This document shows, in pieces, positions 44,503 through 53,360 of a stretch of DNA of 64,000 nt (positions are counted from its first letter, which is position 1; each line of letters starts with the position of its first letter). A program made the position numbers and the translations under genes. Source of the DNA: Zhongshania sp. R06B22 (GTDB taxonomy: Bacteria; Pseudomonadota; Gammaproteobacteria; Pseudomonadales; Spongiibacteraceae); NCBI RefSeq assembly GCF_040892595.1, contig NZ_JBFRYB010000001.1, positions 2,418,001 through 2,482,000 on the forward strand, written 5' to 3'. The notes beneath the pieces are model-generated. The model saw only the letters and a program-made list of their open reading frames with translations. It was not told the origin of the DNA and made no database searches.

Positions 44503-47500
44503 GTGATTGAATTACCAACGATTGTAAAGCCAGCTAAGGGCGGAGCCCTTCACTGGGGCGGCATTCCCGCTGCCAGTCACGGCTTACTCGCCGCAGAGCT
44601 AGCTAACTCGCTAGATGCGCCACTGTTATTGCTCACCGCAGACACGGCCTCGGCATATCAACTGGAACAAAACCTGCGGTTCTTCGCAGATGGCCTGCCG
44701 GTAAAGCTACTTCCGGACTGGGAAACACTACCCTACGATAATTTTTCACCCCACGAAGACATTGTCTCTGAACGTCTGCGCACCTTAAGTGAGCTCACCA
44801 CCATGCGCCGCGGTATTTTGGTCGCACCCATCAGCACACTAATGCAGCGTATCGCGCCACCAGACTACGTCAGCAAACACAGCCTGCTGCTTGATATCGG
44901 CCAAACCCTCAATATAGATAATTTTCGCCAGCAGCTAGAGAAAAGCGGCTATCGCCATGTCGATACCGTTTACCAGCATGGCGAGTATGCCAGTCGCGGC
45001 GCTATTCTTGATATTTTCCCAATGGGAAGCGAATCACCCTATCGCATTGACCTGCTCGATGAAGACATTGACAGCCTGCGGAGTTTTGACCCCGAAACCC
45101 AGCGCGGCATCGAGTCAGTCAAACAAATACGTCTGCTACCGGGCAAAGAATTACCCTTAGATGAAGGCGGCATCGCTCTATTTCGTCGCCACTGGCACGA
45201 AAAATTCAATGTCGACCACCGAAAATGCCCAATTTACCAAGACGTCAGTGACGGAATTGCACCGGCGGGCATAGAGTACTACCTGCCGCTGTTCTTTGAG
45301 CAGACTGGAACACTATTCGACTACCTACCCGGCAACAGCTGGCTACTCACTGCCGCGGGCATTGAAGCCGCCGCAGAGCATTATTGGCAAGACATACAGC
45401 AGCGCTACGAACAGCGCTTGGGCGATATACGACGCCCAGTGCTTCCGCCAGCAACGGTGTTTCAAACCGTGCCAGAGATTTTTTCGCGACTTAAAGATTA
45501 CCCGCGAATTACCATCAGCGAGACACCTTTTCCAGATTCTGCTAAAAGCCATAATTTTGTCATCGGCAACTCGCCAACCCTGACCATAGACAGTAAACAA
45601 GCCGACCCTATCGCCGCCTTAAGAGCCTATTGCTGCGATCGCAGGATCCTGTTTTGTGCCGAGTCTCCCGGTCGCCGCGAAGCACTCATCGACCTATTAG
45701 GCCGACACAAACTCAAGCCCAAGGCGGTAAATAACTGGCGGGAATTCACCACCGGCAAAGACAGTATCAACGTCACCGTCGCCCCACTCGAAGAGGGTAT
45801 GTCTGGCGTCTCACCAAGCCCCTTCGCTCTCATTGCTGAATCCCAGCTTTTTGGCAAGCGCGTATCTCAAAGCCGACGGCGCAAGAAGGCCAGTAGTACT
45901 GCCGAAAATGTCGTTAAAAATCTGGCTGAGCTGCGAATTGGGGCGCCGGTGGTACACGCCGATCATGGCGTGGGCCGCTATCTTGGTTTGCAAACCTTAA
46001 ACATCGACAATCAAGCAAATGAATTTTTAAGCTTAGAGTATGCCGATAGCGCGAAATTATATGTTCCAGTCACATCGCTACAGCTCATAAGCCGCTACAG
46101 CGGGGCCGACGATGAGCTCGCGCCACTGCACCGATTGGGGACCGAACAGTGGAGCAAAGCCAAGCGTAAAGCAGCGGAGAAAATTCGCGATGTCGCCGCT
46201 GAGCTGCTGGATATATACGCCCGCAGGGAGGCCCGTCAAGGCCGCTCCTTTGAATTGAGCGACGAGGATTATTACGAGTTCGCCAACGCCTTTCCCTTTG
46301 AAGAGACGCCCGATCAGCAAACCGCTATAGAAGCCGTTATCGCAGATTTAAAATCTATTAAACCCATGGACAGACTGGTCTGTGGTGACGTTGGTTTTGG
46401 TAAAACCGAAGTTGCCGTGCGCGCCGCATTTGTAGCAGTACAAAATGATACCCAGGTTGCGATTCTGGTGCCCACCACCCTACTCGCCCAGCAACACTTT
46501 GAATCTTTCCGAGACCGTTTTGCCGACCTCCCCGTCAACATTGAAGTGCTATCCCGCTTTCGCAGCGCCGCCGAACAAAAATCGGTAATCGCCGAGCTGG
46601 CTGCGGGCAAGGTCGACATATTAATCGGCACCCATAAATTATTGGGCAACGAGATCGCCTATAAGAATCTTGGCTTGGTTATCATCGACGAAGAACACCG
46701 CTTTGGCGTTCGCCAGAAAGAGGCCCTCAAAAATATTCGCGCCGAGGTCGACGTTTTAACGTTAACGGCCACACCAATCCCCCGCACTTTAAATATGTCG
46801 ATGGCCGGTATCCGCGATTTATCTATTATTGCGACGCCCCCAGCGCGACGACTTTCGGTAAAAACCTTTGTGCGCGAATCAGATCCGGCGCTAATAAAAG
46901 AGTCCATCCTTCGCGAAATACTACGCGGTGGCCAAGTTTATTATCTGCACAACGAAGTTAAGACCATTGATAAGACCGCGCGGGATCTCCAAGACATGAT
47001 TCCTGAGCTACGTATTGGTATTGGTCACGGCCAAATGCGCGAGCGCGAACTCGAGCAGGTTATGAGCGACTTTTATCACAAGCGTCATAATGTATTAGTG
47101 TGTTCGACAATTATAGAAACGGGTATTGATGTACCCAACGCCAATACCATTATTATTGATCGAGCCGATAAATTTGGCTTAGCGCAACTGCATCAGCTCC
47201 GAGGTCGGGTTGGCCGGTCTCACCACCAAGCCTACGCCTACCTATTAACGCCGCCGGACAAACAGTTAACTGGCGATGCAGAAAAACGTTTAACCGCCAT
47301 AAGCGAAGCGGACGCCCTAGGCGCTGGCTTTACCTTGGCTACCCAAGACATGGAAATCCGCGGTGCTGGCGAGCTGCTTGGCGAAGGGCAAAGCGGACAA
47401 ATACACACCATCGGCTTTACCCTGTATATGGACATGCTAGACCGCGCGGTGCAGGCAATTAAAGCGGGCAAGAAAATGAATCTAGAAAATAGCAACGATG

Positions 47501-47943
47501 ATCACATTGAAGTGAATTTACGCATACCGGCGCTAATACCCGATGACTACCTGCCCGATGTCCAAAGTCGTCTAATGCTGTACAAACGTATAGCCGGTGC
47601 TTCAAGCGGTGACGCCTTACGTGAACTTCAAATTGAAATGATCGATCGCTTTGGCTTACTGCCCAACCAAGTTAAAAACCTGTTCCGCTGCGCAGAATTG
47701 CGTTTACAAGCGGTTAAAATCGGATTGAGTAAGATAGAGGCGTCGGCGATATCGGGCCGCATAGAATTTGCTGAAGACACTAGAGTTGAGCCCTTAAGTT
47801 TGGTGCAGATGGTGCAGTCCGCTCCAGCAAGCTATCAACTCGATGGCGCCACCGCACTCAAATTTAAACATGACATGGAAGAACCACAGCAGCGCTTTGA
47901 ATTTATTGAATCCCTATTAGAGAAACTAGCACCGACTCGATAG
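44503..47943 (+). CDS. mfd: Transcription-repair coupling factor Mfd
   Basis: Mfd, 1146 aa from a GTG start, removes RNA polymerase stalled at DNA damage and recruits UvrA. In order: a UvrB-like N-terminal module (LPDWETLPYDNFSPHEDIVSERL), the RNA polymerase-interacting Tudor-like domain (GAPVVHADHGVGRYLGL), then RecG-like translocase motifs: Walker A CGDVGFGKTEVAVRAAF, DEEH (VIIDEEHRFGVRQKE), TATPIPRTL and QLRGRVGRS. The TRCF C-terminal domain follows. Complete and divergent from gap. Confidence 0.97.
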   Translation: MIELPTIVKPAKGGALHWGGIPAASHGLLAAELANSLDAPLLLLTADTASAYQLEQNLRFFADGLPVKLLPDWETLPYDNFSPHEDIVSERLRTLSELTTMRRGILVAPISTLMQRIAPPDYVSKHSLLLDIGQTLNIDNFRQQLEKSGYRHVDTVYQHGEYASRGAILDIFPMGSESPYRIDLLDEDIDSLRSFDPETQRGIESVKQIRLLPGKELPLDEGGIALFRRHWHEKFNVDHRKCPIYQDVSDGIAPAGIEYYLPLFFEQTGTLFDYLPGNSWLLTAAGIEAAAEHYWQDIQQRYEQRLGDIRRPVLPPATVFQTVPEIFSRLKDYPRITISETPFPDSAKSHNFVIGNSPTLTIDSKQADPIAALRAYCCDRRILFCAESPGRREALIDLLGRHKLKPKAVNNWREFTTGKDSINVTVAPLEEGMSGVSPSPFALIAESQLFGKRVSQSRRRKKASSTAENVVKNLAELRIGAPVVHADHGVGRYLGLQTLNIDNQANEFLSLEYADSAKLYVPVTSLQLISRYSGADDELAPLHRLGTEQWSKAKRKAAEKIRDVAAELLDIYARREARQGRSFELSDEDYYEFANAFPFEETPDQQTAIEAVIADLKSIKPMDRLVCGDVGFGKTEVAVRAAFVAVQNDTQVAILVPTTLLAQQHFESFRDRFADLPVNIEVLSRFRSAAEQKSVIAELAAGKVDILIGTHKLLGNEIAYKNLGLVIIDEEHRFGVRQKEALKNIRAEVDVLTLTATPIPRTLNMSMAGIRDLSIIATPPARRLSVKTFVRESDPALIKESILREILRGGQVYYLHNEVKTIDKTARDLQDMIPELRIGIGHGQMRERELEQVMSDFYHKRHNVLVCSTIIETGIDVPNANTIIIDRADKFGLAQLHQLRGRVGRSHHQAYAYLLTPPDKQLTGDAEKRLTAISEADALGAGFTLATQDMEIRGAGELLGEGQSGQIHTIGFTLYMDMLDRAVQAIKAGKKMNLENSNDDHIEVNLRIPALIPDDYLPDVQSRLMLYKRIAGASSGDALRELQIEMIDRFGLLPNQVKNLFRCAELRLQAVKIGLSKIEASAISGRIEFAEDTRVEPLSLVQMVQSAPASYQLDGATALKFKHDMEEPQQRFEFIESLLEKLAPTR

Positions 47944-48034
47944 AACTGAGATAGTTTGTCTTGGCATTTAGAAATAATGTAACTAGATATTTAGATTGTC
48001 ACGCGCTGACAAGAAAACAAAGAGATATTTTTAT

Positions 48035-48859
48035 ATGAACACACTTCATCGACGCCCACTTTATTGCTGTTCATTTACTGCTTTACTAGCGGTGGTAATG
48101 CTAGCATTTAGCGGCGTGGCAATGAGCCAGAACGACTCGCGCTTTCACGTTGACCTGGTGGTATTCGCAAATAACGATCAATCCAGTCAATACGAGGAAG
48201 ACTGGCCGGATAATCTTCACCTCCGCTATCCACGAAATTGGCTGCGTATCGATAATAGTGGCAGTACGCTTCAGAAAGTCGACTATATGGATCCAGAGTT
48301 TGAGAAAGCATTCAACTCCCTGCGCCTGTCATCACGTTACAAACCGCTAATGCAAGCAAGTTGGCAGCAAGACTTACGCTCGCGAAAGCAAGCGCCAGCC
48401 ATTCTCATTCAGGGTGGCAAACAATACGGTAGTCACTATCAACTAGAAGGCTATATACGTGTTGCGGTAGAACGCTATCTCCACCTAGATACTAATTTAT
48501 GGATGACTAGCTTTGGTAACACGGCTGGCAACTATTACCTTCCGCGCCAGCCATTGAGCTTTAACGAACCAGAAGAAGAACCCGTTTTCGTCGACGAAAG
48601 TTTCGAGTCCAGCCCTGAATACGCAGAGTTTCTAAAACAAAACCCCAGCTATTTATCAGCGGACAATCAGGCACAGACGGCGGGCCAAAGTAATGCCGAG
48701 CCGATAGATCAAATAGTTGTAATGAAGCAGCAGCGAAGGATGCGGAGCGACGAGCTGCATTTTATTGACCATCCGCGATTTGGCGCCATCATAAAAATCA
48801 CTAAGATCCAAGCCGCCCCAGCTAGCAGTGAGGCGAGCTTAGATAAAGGCGCTCAATAA
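48035..48859 (+). CDS. CsiV-like exported protein
   Basis: About 274 aa from the ATG at 48035; a TTG at 47996 is open but not favoured. A signal peptide (LLAVVMLAFSGVAMSQ) leads to a mature protein beginning FHVDLVVFANNDQ, with YQLEGYIRVAVERYLHLDTNLW and a late HFIDHPRFGAIIKIT. This pattern (E/D-V-VVF, YLH-x-D-L) is that of the CsiV family, peptidoglycan-binding periplasmic proteins known from P. aeruginosa and Shewanella for activating CrgA-like or other envelope processes. Specific function here is uncertain. It follows mfd, as PA3003-like genes do. Confidence 0.7.
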   Translation: MNTLHRRPLYCCSFTALLAVVMLAFSGVAMSQNDSRFHVDLVVFANNDQSSQYEEDWPDNLHLRYPRNWLRIDNSGSTLQKVDYMDPEFEKAFNSLRLSSRYKPLMQASWQQDLRSRKQAPAILIQGGKQYGSHYQLEGYIRVAVERYLHLDTNLWMTSFGNTAGNYYLPRQPLSFNEPEEEPVFVDESFESSPEYAEFLKQNPSYLSADNQAQTAGQSNAEPIDQIVVMKQQRRMRSDELHFIDHPRFGAIIKITKIQAAPASSEASLDKGAQ

Positions 48860-49596
48860 TCCGCGATGCAGTGCGCCAAAATAGATTTGACCTGCAGCAT
48901 GCCAGTATCAATGACAGTCTGAATATCTTCCATAGTGATGATGTTTTCACTGAGGCCAGCACCCGGGTTCACTACCAGTGCGACTGAGGCGTATTCTATA
49001 CCCGCCTCACGCGCTAAGCTTGCTTCGGGCATCGCTGTCATTCCGACAATATCGTTACCGTCACGCGCCAGACGATTTATCTCCGCGGCCGTCTCTAAAC
49101 GCGGTCCCTGCGTGACCGCATAGACGCCATAATCTTCAAATGCAATATTGGCATCTACTGCGGCATTCGCCAAGCGCGAACGCAAGTCTTGACTGTAGGG
49201 AAAGCTAAAATCAATGTGCTCGACCTTACCGTTTTCACCATCGAAAAAGGTGTGCTCGCGCCCCCAAGTATAATCGTTAATCTGATTTGGAATCGCGATT
49301 ACGCCAGTCACAAACCGCTCACTAATCCCACCGACTGCATTTACCGATACCAGCGCATCAACCCCGACTTTTTTTAATGCCGCGATGTTTGCGCGGTAAT
49401 TAATGGCATGGGGAGGAATTTGATGACCTTTACCATGCCGTGCCAAAAACAAAAACTCAGCACCCTCGTAACGAATGCGCTGCAGCAGTGCGCTCGGCGC
49501 GCCATATACTGTCTCTACCTGTGACTCATCCAGAACTTCCGCGCCCGGCCAGTCGCACAAACCAGTACCGCCGATCACTGCAATTGTTTTACTCAT
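48853..49596 (-). CDS. S-methyl-5'-thioinosine phosphorylase (MTAP/PNP family)
   Basis: A 247-aa purine nucleoside phosphorylase of the MtnP family. Motifs: IGGTGLCDWPGAEVL with the phosphate-binding stretch, FLARHGKGHQIPPHAINYRAN, VNAVGGI, ETAAEINRLARDGNDIVGMTAMPEASLAREAGI. The neighbour of mfd in Pseudomonas (PA3004) was shown to prefer methylthioinosine over methylthioadenosine, so I call it MTI phosphorylase by position. Substrate preference is not provable by eye. It overlaps the end of the convergent CsiV-like gene by 7 nt. Confidence 0.85.
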   Translation of the reverse strand: MSKTIAVIGGTGLCDWPGAEVLDESQVETVYGAPSALLQRIRYEGAEFLFLARHGKGHQIPPHAINYRANIAALKKVGVDALVSVNAVGGISERFVTGVIAIPNQINDYTWGREHTFFDGENGKVEHIDFSFPYSQDLRSRLANAAVDANIAFEDYGVYAVTQGPRLETAAEINRLARDGNDIVGMTAMPEASLAREAGIEYASVALVVNPGAGLSENIITMEDIQTVIDTGMLQVKSILAHCIADY

Positions 49597-49600
49597 TTAT

Positions 49601-50710
49601 TTACTGCTCCATATTGCGCTCTGGCGCCTTTTCAATCGAAATAGGATCTAGCTTAATAGTGGTCGTTGGGAATGCAACATCCGCCCCTAAACCGTGGATA
49701 ATATCGAGAACTTTCAGCAATACATCCTGCTTGATCTTATGATATTCAACCCACTTAGTGGTTTTGGTAAAGGTGTAGATAAAAAAGTCTAAAGACGAGG
49801 CATTATACTGATTGAAATTTACGATCAGCGTCTTCCCTAAATCAATGTCAGCGTGATTTTCCAGCATTTCTCGTACTTGATTGATAATGGCGGGCACCAC
49901 GGCAGCGTCCTGATAACGTACACCAATGGTTTCATAAATGCGCCTATTCAACATCCGTGACGGATTTTCTACCGAAATCTGAGAAAAGGTGGCATTGGGA
50001 ACATAGAGTGGACGCTGATCAAAGGTCCGAATTCGAGTTTGCCGCCATCCGATATTTTCCACCGTCCCCTCTATGTTTTTATCCGGCGAGCGCACCCAGT
50101 CACCGACTGAAAAAGGACGATCTAAATACACCATCAAACCGCCGAAAAAATTTGCCAATAAATCTTTTGCGGCAAAACCAACCGCAATACCACCAATACC
50201 GCCAAAGGCCAGCACCCCAGAAATACTGTAGCCAAGGTTTTGCAGCACCATCAGCGCCGATACGATAATCACCGCAGAACGCACCAACTTACCTAAGGCC
50301 ATGACTGTAGTTTGATCTATAGGCTCATCTTTCGTCGTGTACTCCTCAGACAAAAGACCCAACTCTACCTGCCTAACCAGTGACACCAAGAACCAAGCCA
50401 AAATCAAGACCACGCCCACCGCACGCAGTGAATCTAACGCCGAGAAAACTTCCGCATCAGTAGACTTGCCAATCATCTCCAGTATATGACTGCCGCCGAC
50501 CGCCCAAATCATTAACAAAGCCGGCCGCCGAGAAGCCGCTAATAAGGCGTCATCCCATAGATTGTGTGTTTTTTGAAATTTAATTTCGAGATGCGCAATC
50601 AATCGACCGAGCACTAGATTCAAACTTAGTAAAATAAGTACCAATACGAACACGTCACCCAGCCAGGGATATTCCTCCGGCTGAAAATTAGTCCACCACT
50701 GCTCCAGCAT
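49601..50710 (-). CDS. MscS-family mechanosensitive ion channel
   Basis: 369 aa with an N-terminal membrane section (WLGDVFVLVLILLSLNLVLG and further helices). The pore-lining helix and beta-domain of MscS follow: VLAFGGIGGIAVGFAAKDLLANFFGG and FSVGDWVRSPDKNIEGTVENIGWRQTRIRTFD. A mixed C-terminal domain completes it. It likely releases solutes on hypo-osmotic shock. It lies 4 nt upstream of the MTI phosphorylase start, so the two are probably co-transcribed. Confidence 0.9.
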   Translation of the reverse strand: MLEQWWTNFQPEEYPWLGDVFVLVLILLSLNLVLGRLIAHLEIKFQKTHNLWDDALLAASRRPALLMIWAVGGSHILEMIGKSTDAEVFSALDSLRAVGVVLILAWFLVSLVRQVELGLLSEEYTTKDEPIDQTTVMALGKLVRSAVIIVSALMVLQNLGYSISGVLAFGGIGGIAVGFAAKDLLANFFGGLMVYLDRPFSVGDWVRSPDKNIEGTVENIGWRQTRIRTFDQRPLYVPNATFSQISVENPSRMLNRRIYETIGVRYQDAAVVPAIINQVREMLENHADIDLGKTLIVNFNQYNASSLDFFIYTFTKTTKWVEYHKIKQDVLLKVLDIIHGLGADVAFPTTTIKLDPISIEKAPERNMEQ

Positions 50711-50966
50711 TGGGGCTTCCTCTGTATGCTGCTATACAATTTCATTTCTAAACACGACGCGCTTAGACAAATGAACCATAAAAACTAATATTAAAAACAC
50801 AAAATAAGATCAAAAAGATCATCTATGCGGCTGAATATAAAGCCAATTGTATTGAAGACTGAGCTAAAACCCCAGCTCGCGCTGAAACTAACTGCGAAAA
50901 ATACCTACTGGACAGCAAATCGCTAGGTGTTAGTTTGGAAAGCGTAGATCAACCGAGGTAAAAATC

Positions 50967-51284
50967 ATGGCGACAATAAGACCCCAAGTTGGTTGTTGGT
51001 ACAAGGAAATTGAGACCGGCCAACTATTTGAAGTAGTCGCCGTCGACGACGACAGCGATTCAGTAGAAGCCCAGCTAATAGACGGCGAGCTCAGTCAATA
51101 CGATATGGATAGTTGGGATCTGCTCAATTTAGATATGGTGGAAGAACCCGAAGATTGGCGAAACGCATTTGAATTAAGCGATGACGATTACCGATTCTTA
51201 GATGACACCATGGTCCCCGAGAGATGGAACCCATTGTCAGAAATTGAATCAGATATCGTAAATGGCATAACCGACGAGTATTAA
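50967..51284 (+). CDS. Small acidic cytoplasmic protein, unknown function
   Basis: 105 aa, strongly acidic (VAVDDDSDSVEAQLIDGE, FELSDDDYRFLDDT), with a conserved-looking start (PQVGCWYKEIETGQLFEVVAVD) that suggests a small beta-barrel. No signal peptide or membrane segment. Homologues are common next to lexA in related gammaproteobacteria as far as I recall (a DUF family), but no function is known to me. GAGGTAAAAATC precedes the ATG, and a strong terminator follows the gene. Confidence 0.75.
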   Translation: MATIRPQVGCWYKEIETGQLFEVVAVDDDSDSVEAQLIDGELSQYDMDSWDLLNLDMVEEPEDWRNAFELSDDDYRFLDDTMVPERWNPLSEIESDIVNGITDEY

Positions 51285-51342
51285 TACCGGTCGGCATAGC
51301 GCCGACGAAGAATTATCAAAGCGAGGTCTCGCACTCTTCTCC

Positions 51343-51365
51343 AACCTGCTACGGCAGGTTTTTTT
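51343..51365 (+). terminator. Rho-independent terminator
   Basis: AACCTGC - TACG - GCAGGTT, a perfect 7-bp stem with a tetraloop, followed by an unbroken run of T. It ends the small acidic gene's transcript and insulates the lexA promoter about 40 nt downstream. Confidence 0.9.
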
Positions 51366-51402
51366 GTTTTCGGCCTTCCATATTCCAAATTAGCAATGCC
51401 TA

Positions 51403-51454
51403 TTGCCATCCAAATAATACTGTATATAATGCCAGTTACTGTATAAGTAACCAG
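51403..51454 (+). promoter_or_regulatory. lexA promoter with two overlapping LexA (SOS) boxes
   Basis: A -35 TTGCCA (51403-51408) and a perfect -10 TATAAT (51425-51430) are 16 nt apart. Two CTGT-N8-CCAG sites lie at 51420-51435 and 51439-51454, each one base off the CTGT-N8-ACAG consensus. The first covers the -10. The 19-nt offset places both on nearly the same face of the helix, as in the autoregulated E. coli lexA promoter. Confidence 0.85.
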
Positions 51455-51465
51455 ATGCCAACACT

Positions 51466-52068
51466 ATGGAAAAATTGACCGCCAGACAGAGTGAAGTCCT
51501 CCAGTTAATCAAAGACCATATCGGCGAAACCGGCTATCCGCCGACCAGAGCCGAGATTGCCAAACAGCTAGGATTTAAGTCACCCAATGCCGCTGAAGAG
51601 CATCTCAAAGCGTTGGCGCGCAAGGGGTCCATCGAGATTATCGCCGGTGCTTCACGCGGTATTAGGCTACCCGAGAATCTTGGTCTACCTATTATTGGTC
51701 GAGTTGCGGCCGGTAGCCCTATTCTCGCCGAAGCCCATATTGAAGATTACTGCGACATGCCTGGATCCATCTTTTCCCCAAGCGCTGATTATTTTCTCAG
51801 GGTTAAAGGGGACAGTATGATCAACGCAGGTATTTTCGATGACGACCTTCTCGCTGTGCATCGGACTAATACTGTTCGCAATGGTCAAATCGTTGTTGCA
51901 CGAATCGACAATGAAGTCACGGTCAAGCGTTTCAAACAGCAAAAAAGCAAATTCCATATCTCACTACTTGCTGAGAATCCTGATTACCCACCAATTGACG
52001 TGGACCTCCGAGAGCAAGACTTTGCAATCGAAGGCCTAAGTGTTGGTATTTTACGGCGCGGGAGTTAA
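51466..52068 (+). CDS. lexA: SOS repressor LexA
   Basis: LexA, 200 aa. The winged helix-turn-helix DNA-binding domain occupies about 1-70 ([29 protein letters not shown]). The self-cleavage site is Ala82-Gly83 (RVAAGSPI), with catalytic Ser117 (GDSMINAGI) and Lys154 (VTVKRF), the same geometry as E. coli Ala84-Gly85/Ser119/Lys156. It should be cleaved with RecA filaments after DNA damage and represses itself and sulA from the sites just upstream. Confidence 0.97.
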   Translation: MEKLTARQSEVLQLIKDHIGETGYPPTRAEIAKQLGFKSPNAAEEHLKALARKGSIEIIAGASRGIRLPENLGLPIIGRVAAGSPILAEAHIEDYCDMPGSIFSPSADYFLRVKGDSMINAGIFDDDLLAVHRTNTVRNGQIVVARIDNEVTVKRFKQQKSKFHISLLAENPDYPPIDVDLREQDFAIEGLSVGILRRGS

Positions 52069-52073
52069 GAATT

Positions 52074-52490
52074 ATGTCATGCCTCGAACAAATGCCCTTA
52101 CATTACAATCCCCTACCAATAGCGGGCGGAGGACAGGTCACCGAAATAGCAATGCGCAGCGACGCGCATTTGTCTAGGCCCATGCTTGCCGCCATGATGA
52201 TCGAGCTAAGTGGCAACTCTGATGAGCGCTGGTTGTGCTGGGTTGCTGATAGGCCATTGCGCCCGCTGTTAAACGCGGATATACATCAGCACGGCCAAAA
52301 AATCCTGCAAGTAGTGTCTAACAGTACCCGTGATCTGAGTGAAATTGCGATAAGAGCATTAGAGCGCGGTAAAAGTCATACCGTCGCTATTTTACTGGAA
52401 AGACCACTTAGAGATGATGAGCGACAAGCTCTGGAAGTTGCAGCCCTAGCGGGCTCAGCCGAATGCCTTGTTATTTTTATGCAATCCTAG
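52074..52490 (+). CDS. sulA: SulA-like cell division inhibitor
   Basis: A 138-aa protein 5 nt after lexA, so under the same SOS promoter, as in Pseudomonas lexA-sulA. It has the SulA-type core: TEIAMRSD, a RWLCWVADRPLRPLL strand, and the RALERGKSHTVAIL helix-strand. SulA binds FtsZ and blocks septation until damage is repaired. The family is poorly conserved, so context carries much of the call. Confidence 0.8.
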   Translation: MSCLEQMPLHYNPLPIAGGGQVTEIAMRSDAHLSRPMLAAMMIELSGNSDERWLCWVADRPLRPLLNADIHQHGQKILQVVSNSTRDLSEIAIRALERGKSHTVAILLERPLRDDERQALEVAALAGSAECLVIFMQS

Positions 52491-52496
52491 CCTCTG

Positions 52497-52763
52497 TTAG
52501 TGGACGGTCTTGGCGTCTGGCCCTTGATCGTCCTCATCATCGAGATCTTCGTCGTCTATAAAGCCATCATCTTCAGCCGAGGTCGCTGCAGCCTCAATCC
52601 CCGCTTGCACCATAGCCCGTGCAACGTCTAGCACCGAACCAACAATGTGTTCTCGGGTTTCTTTTGAGAATTTAATCGTTACCAGCGGATTTTCATCACC
52701 TTCTGATCGCTGTAAGACGATATCTCCGTTTGCAAGTTCGACGAGTTCTAAATATGACAACAC
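52497..52763 (-). CDS. Small conserved protein with acidic C-terminal tail
   Basis: 88 aa. The N-terminal half (YLELVELANGDIVLQR, LVTIKFSKETREHIV) is beta-rich; the end is a run of Asp/Glu (DDGFIDDEDLDDEDDQGPD). No signal, no known domain. A similar gene lies between sulA and topA in Pseudomonas. Function unknown. Confidence 0.75.
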   Translation of the reverse strand: MLSYLELVELANGDIVLQRSEGDENPLVTIKFSKETREHIVGSVLDVARAMVQAGIEAAATSAEDDGFIDDEDLDDEDDQGPDAKTVH

Positions 52764-52849
52764 TAAAATATCCTTGATAAGGCGCTAAGGCCAACGCGGT
52801 GGCTATGACCACCTATTGTATCAAACCCGCCCAGCCTCACGCCAACCCA

Positions 52850-53320
52850 TCAATATTCCATTAAGGTGGCGCGGTGACGGGCAATCAAAGACTTCAATTC
52901 AGTAAGGCATTCCGCAAAATCCACATTAACTCGCCCGGTACCGCTTGCATCACTAGCAATGACCCCAGCGGGTGATGCAGAGGTGGTCTGTAAAAACGGA
53001 TAATCAACGATGGATTTAAGCCAACCCGTATAGGTTTCTCTATCAGCCAGTTCTATTATCTCTGGCGGCAAGTCCTGCCCCGCAAAAGAAGCCGCTTTAA
53101 ACACGCCCTGCGGAACCGCTAAGCCAAACTTGGGCTGCTGATCAACTAGGTCGGCTAAGTGACTCTGATAGGCCAACAATAGCTGCCAAACAAGGGACTC
53201 TGACGCCGCTCTATGAAAGTGACCACCCCACTCCGCAGTGTCTGTCTTTTGCAGCTGACTTAGATATTGCTCGGCAAAGTAAACGTGCAAATTACACTGC
53301 CCACGAAAGCTTTCTTTCAT
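52850..53320 (-). CDS. DUF6586-like conserved protein, unknown function
   Basis: 156 aa, helical, cytoplasmic by sequence (FRGQCNLHVYFAEQYLSQLQ, ESLVWQLLLAYQSHLADL). It resembles the uncharacterised protein that neighbours topA in Pseudomonas and relatives. There is no catalytic motif I can point to. It is 40 nt downstream of the topA stop on the same strand. Confidence 0.7.
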   Translation of the reverse strand: MKESFRGQCNLHVYFAEQYLSQLQKTDTAEWGGHFHRAASESLVWQLLLAYQSHLADLVDQQPKFGLAVPQGVFKAASFAGQDLPPEIIELADRETYTGWLKSIVDYPFLQTTSASPAGVIASDASGTGRVNVDFAECLTELKSLIARHRATLMEY

Positions 53321-53360
53321 ACAAACTCCAGCGGGCTGCCGCTATCTCGCATCATCTCGA

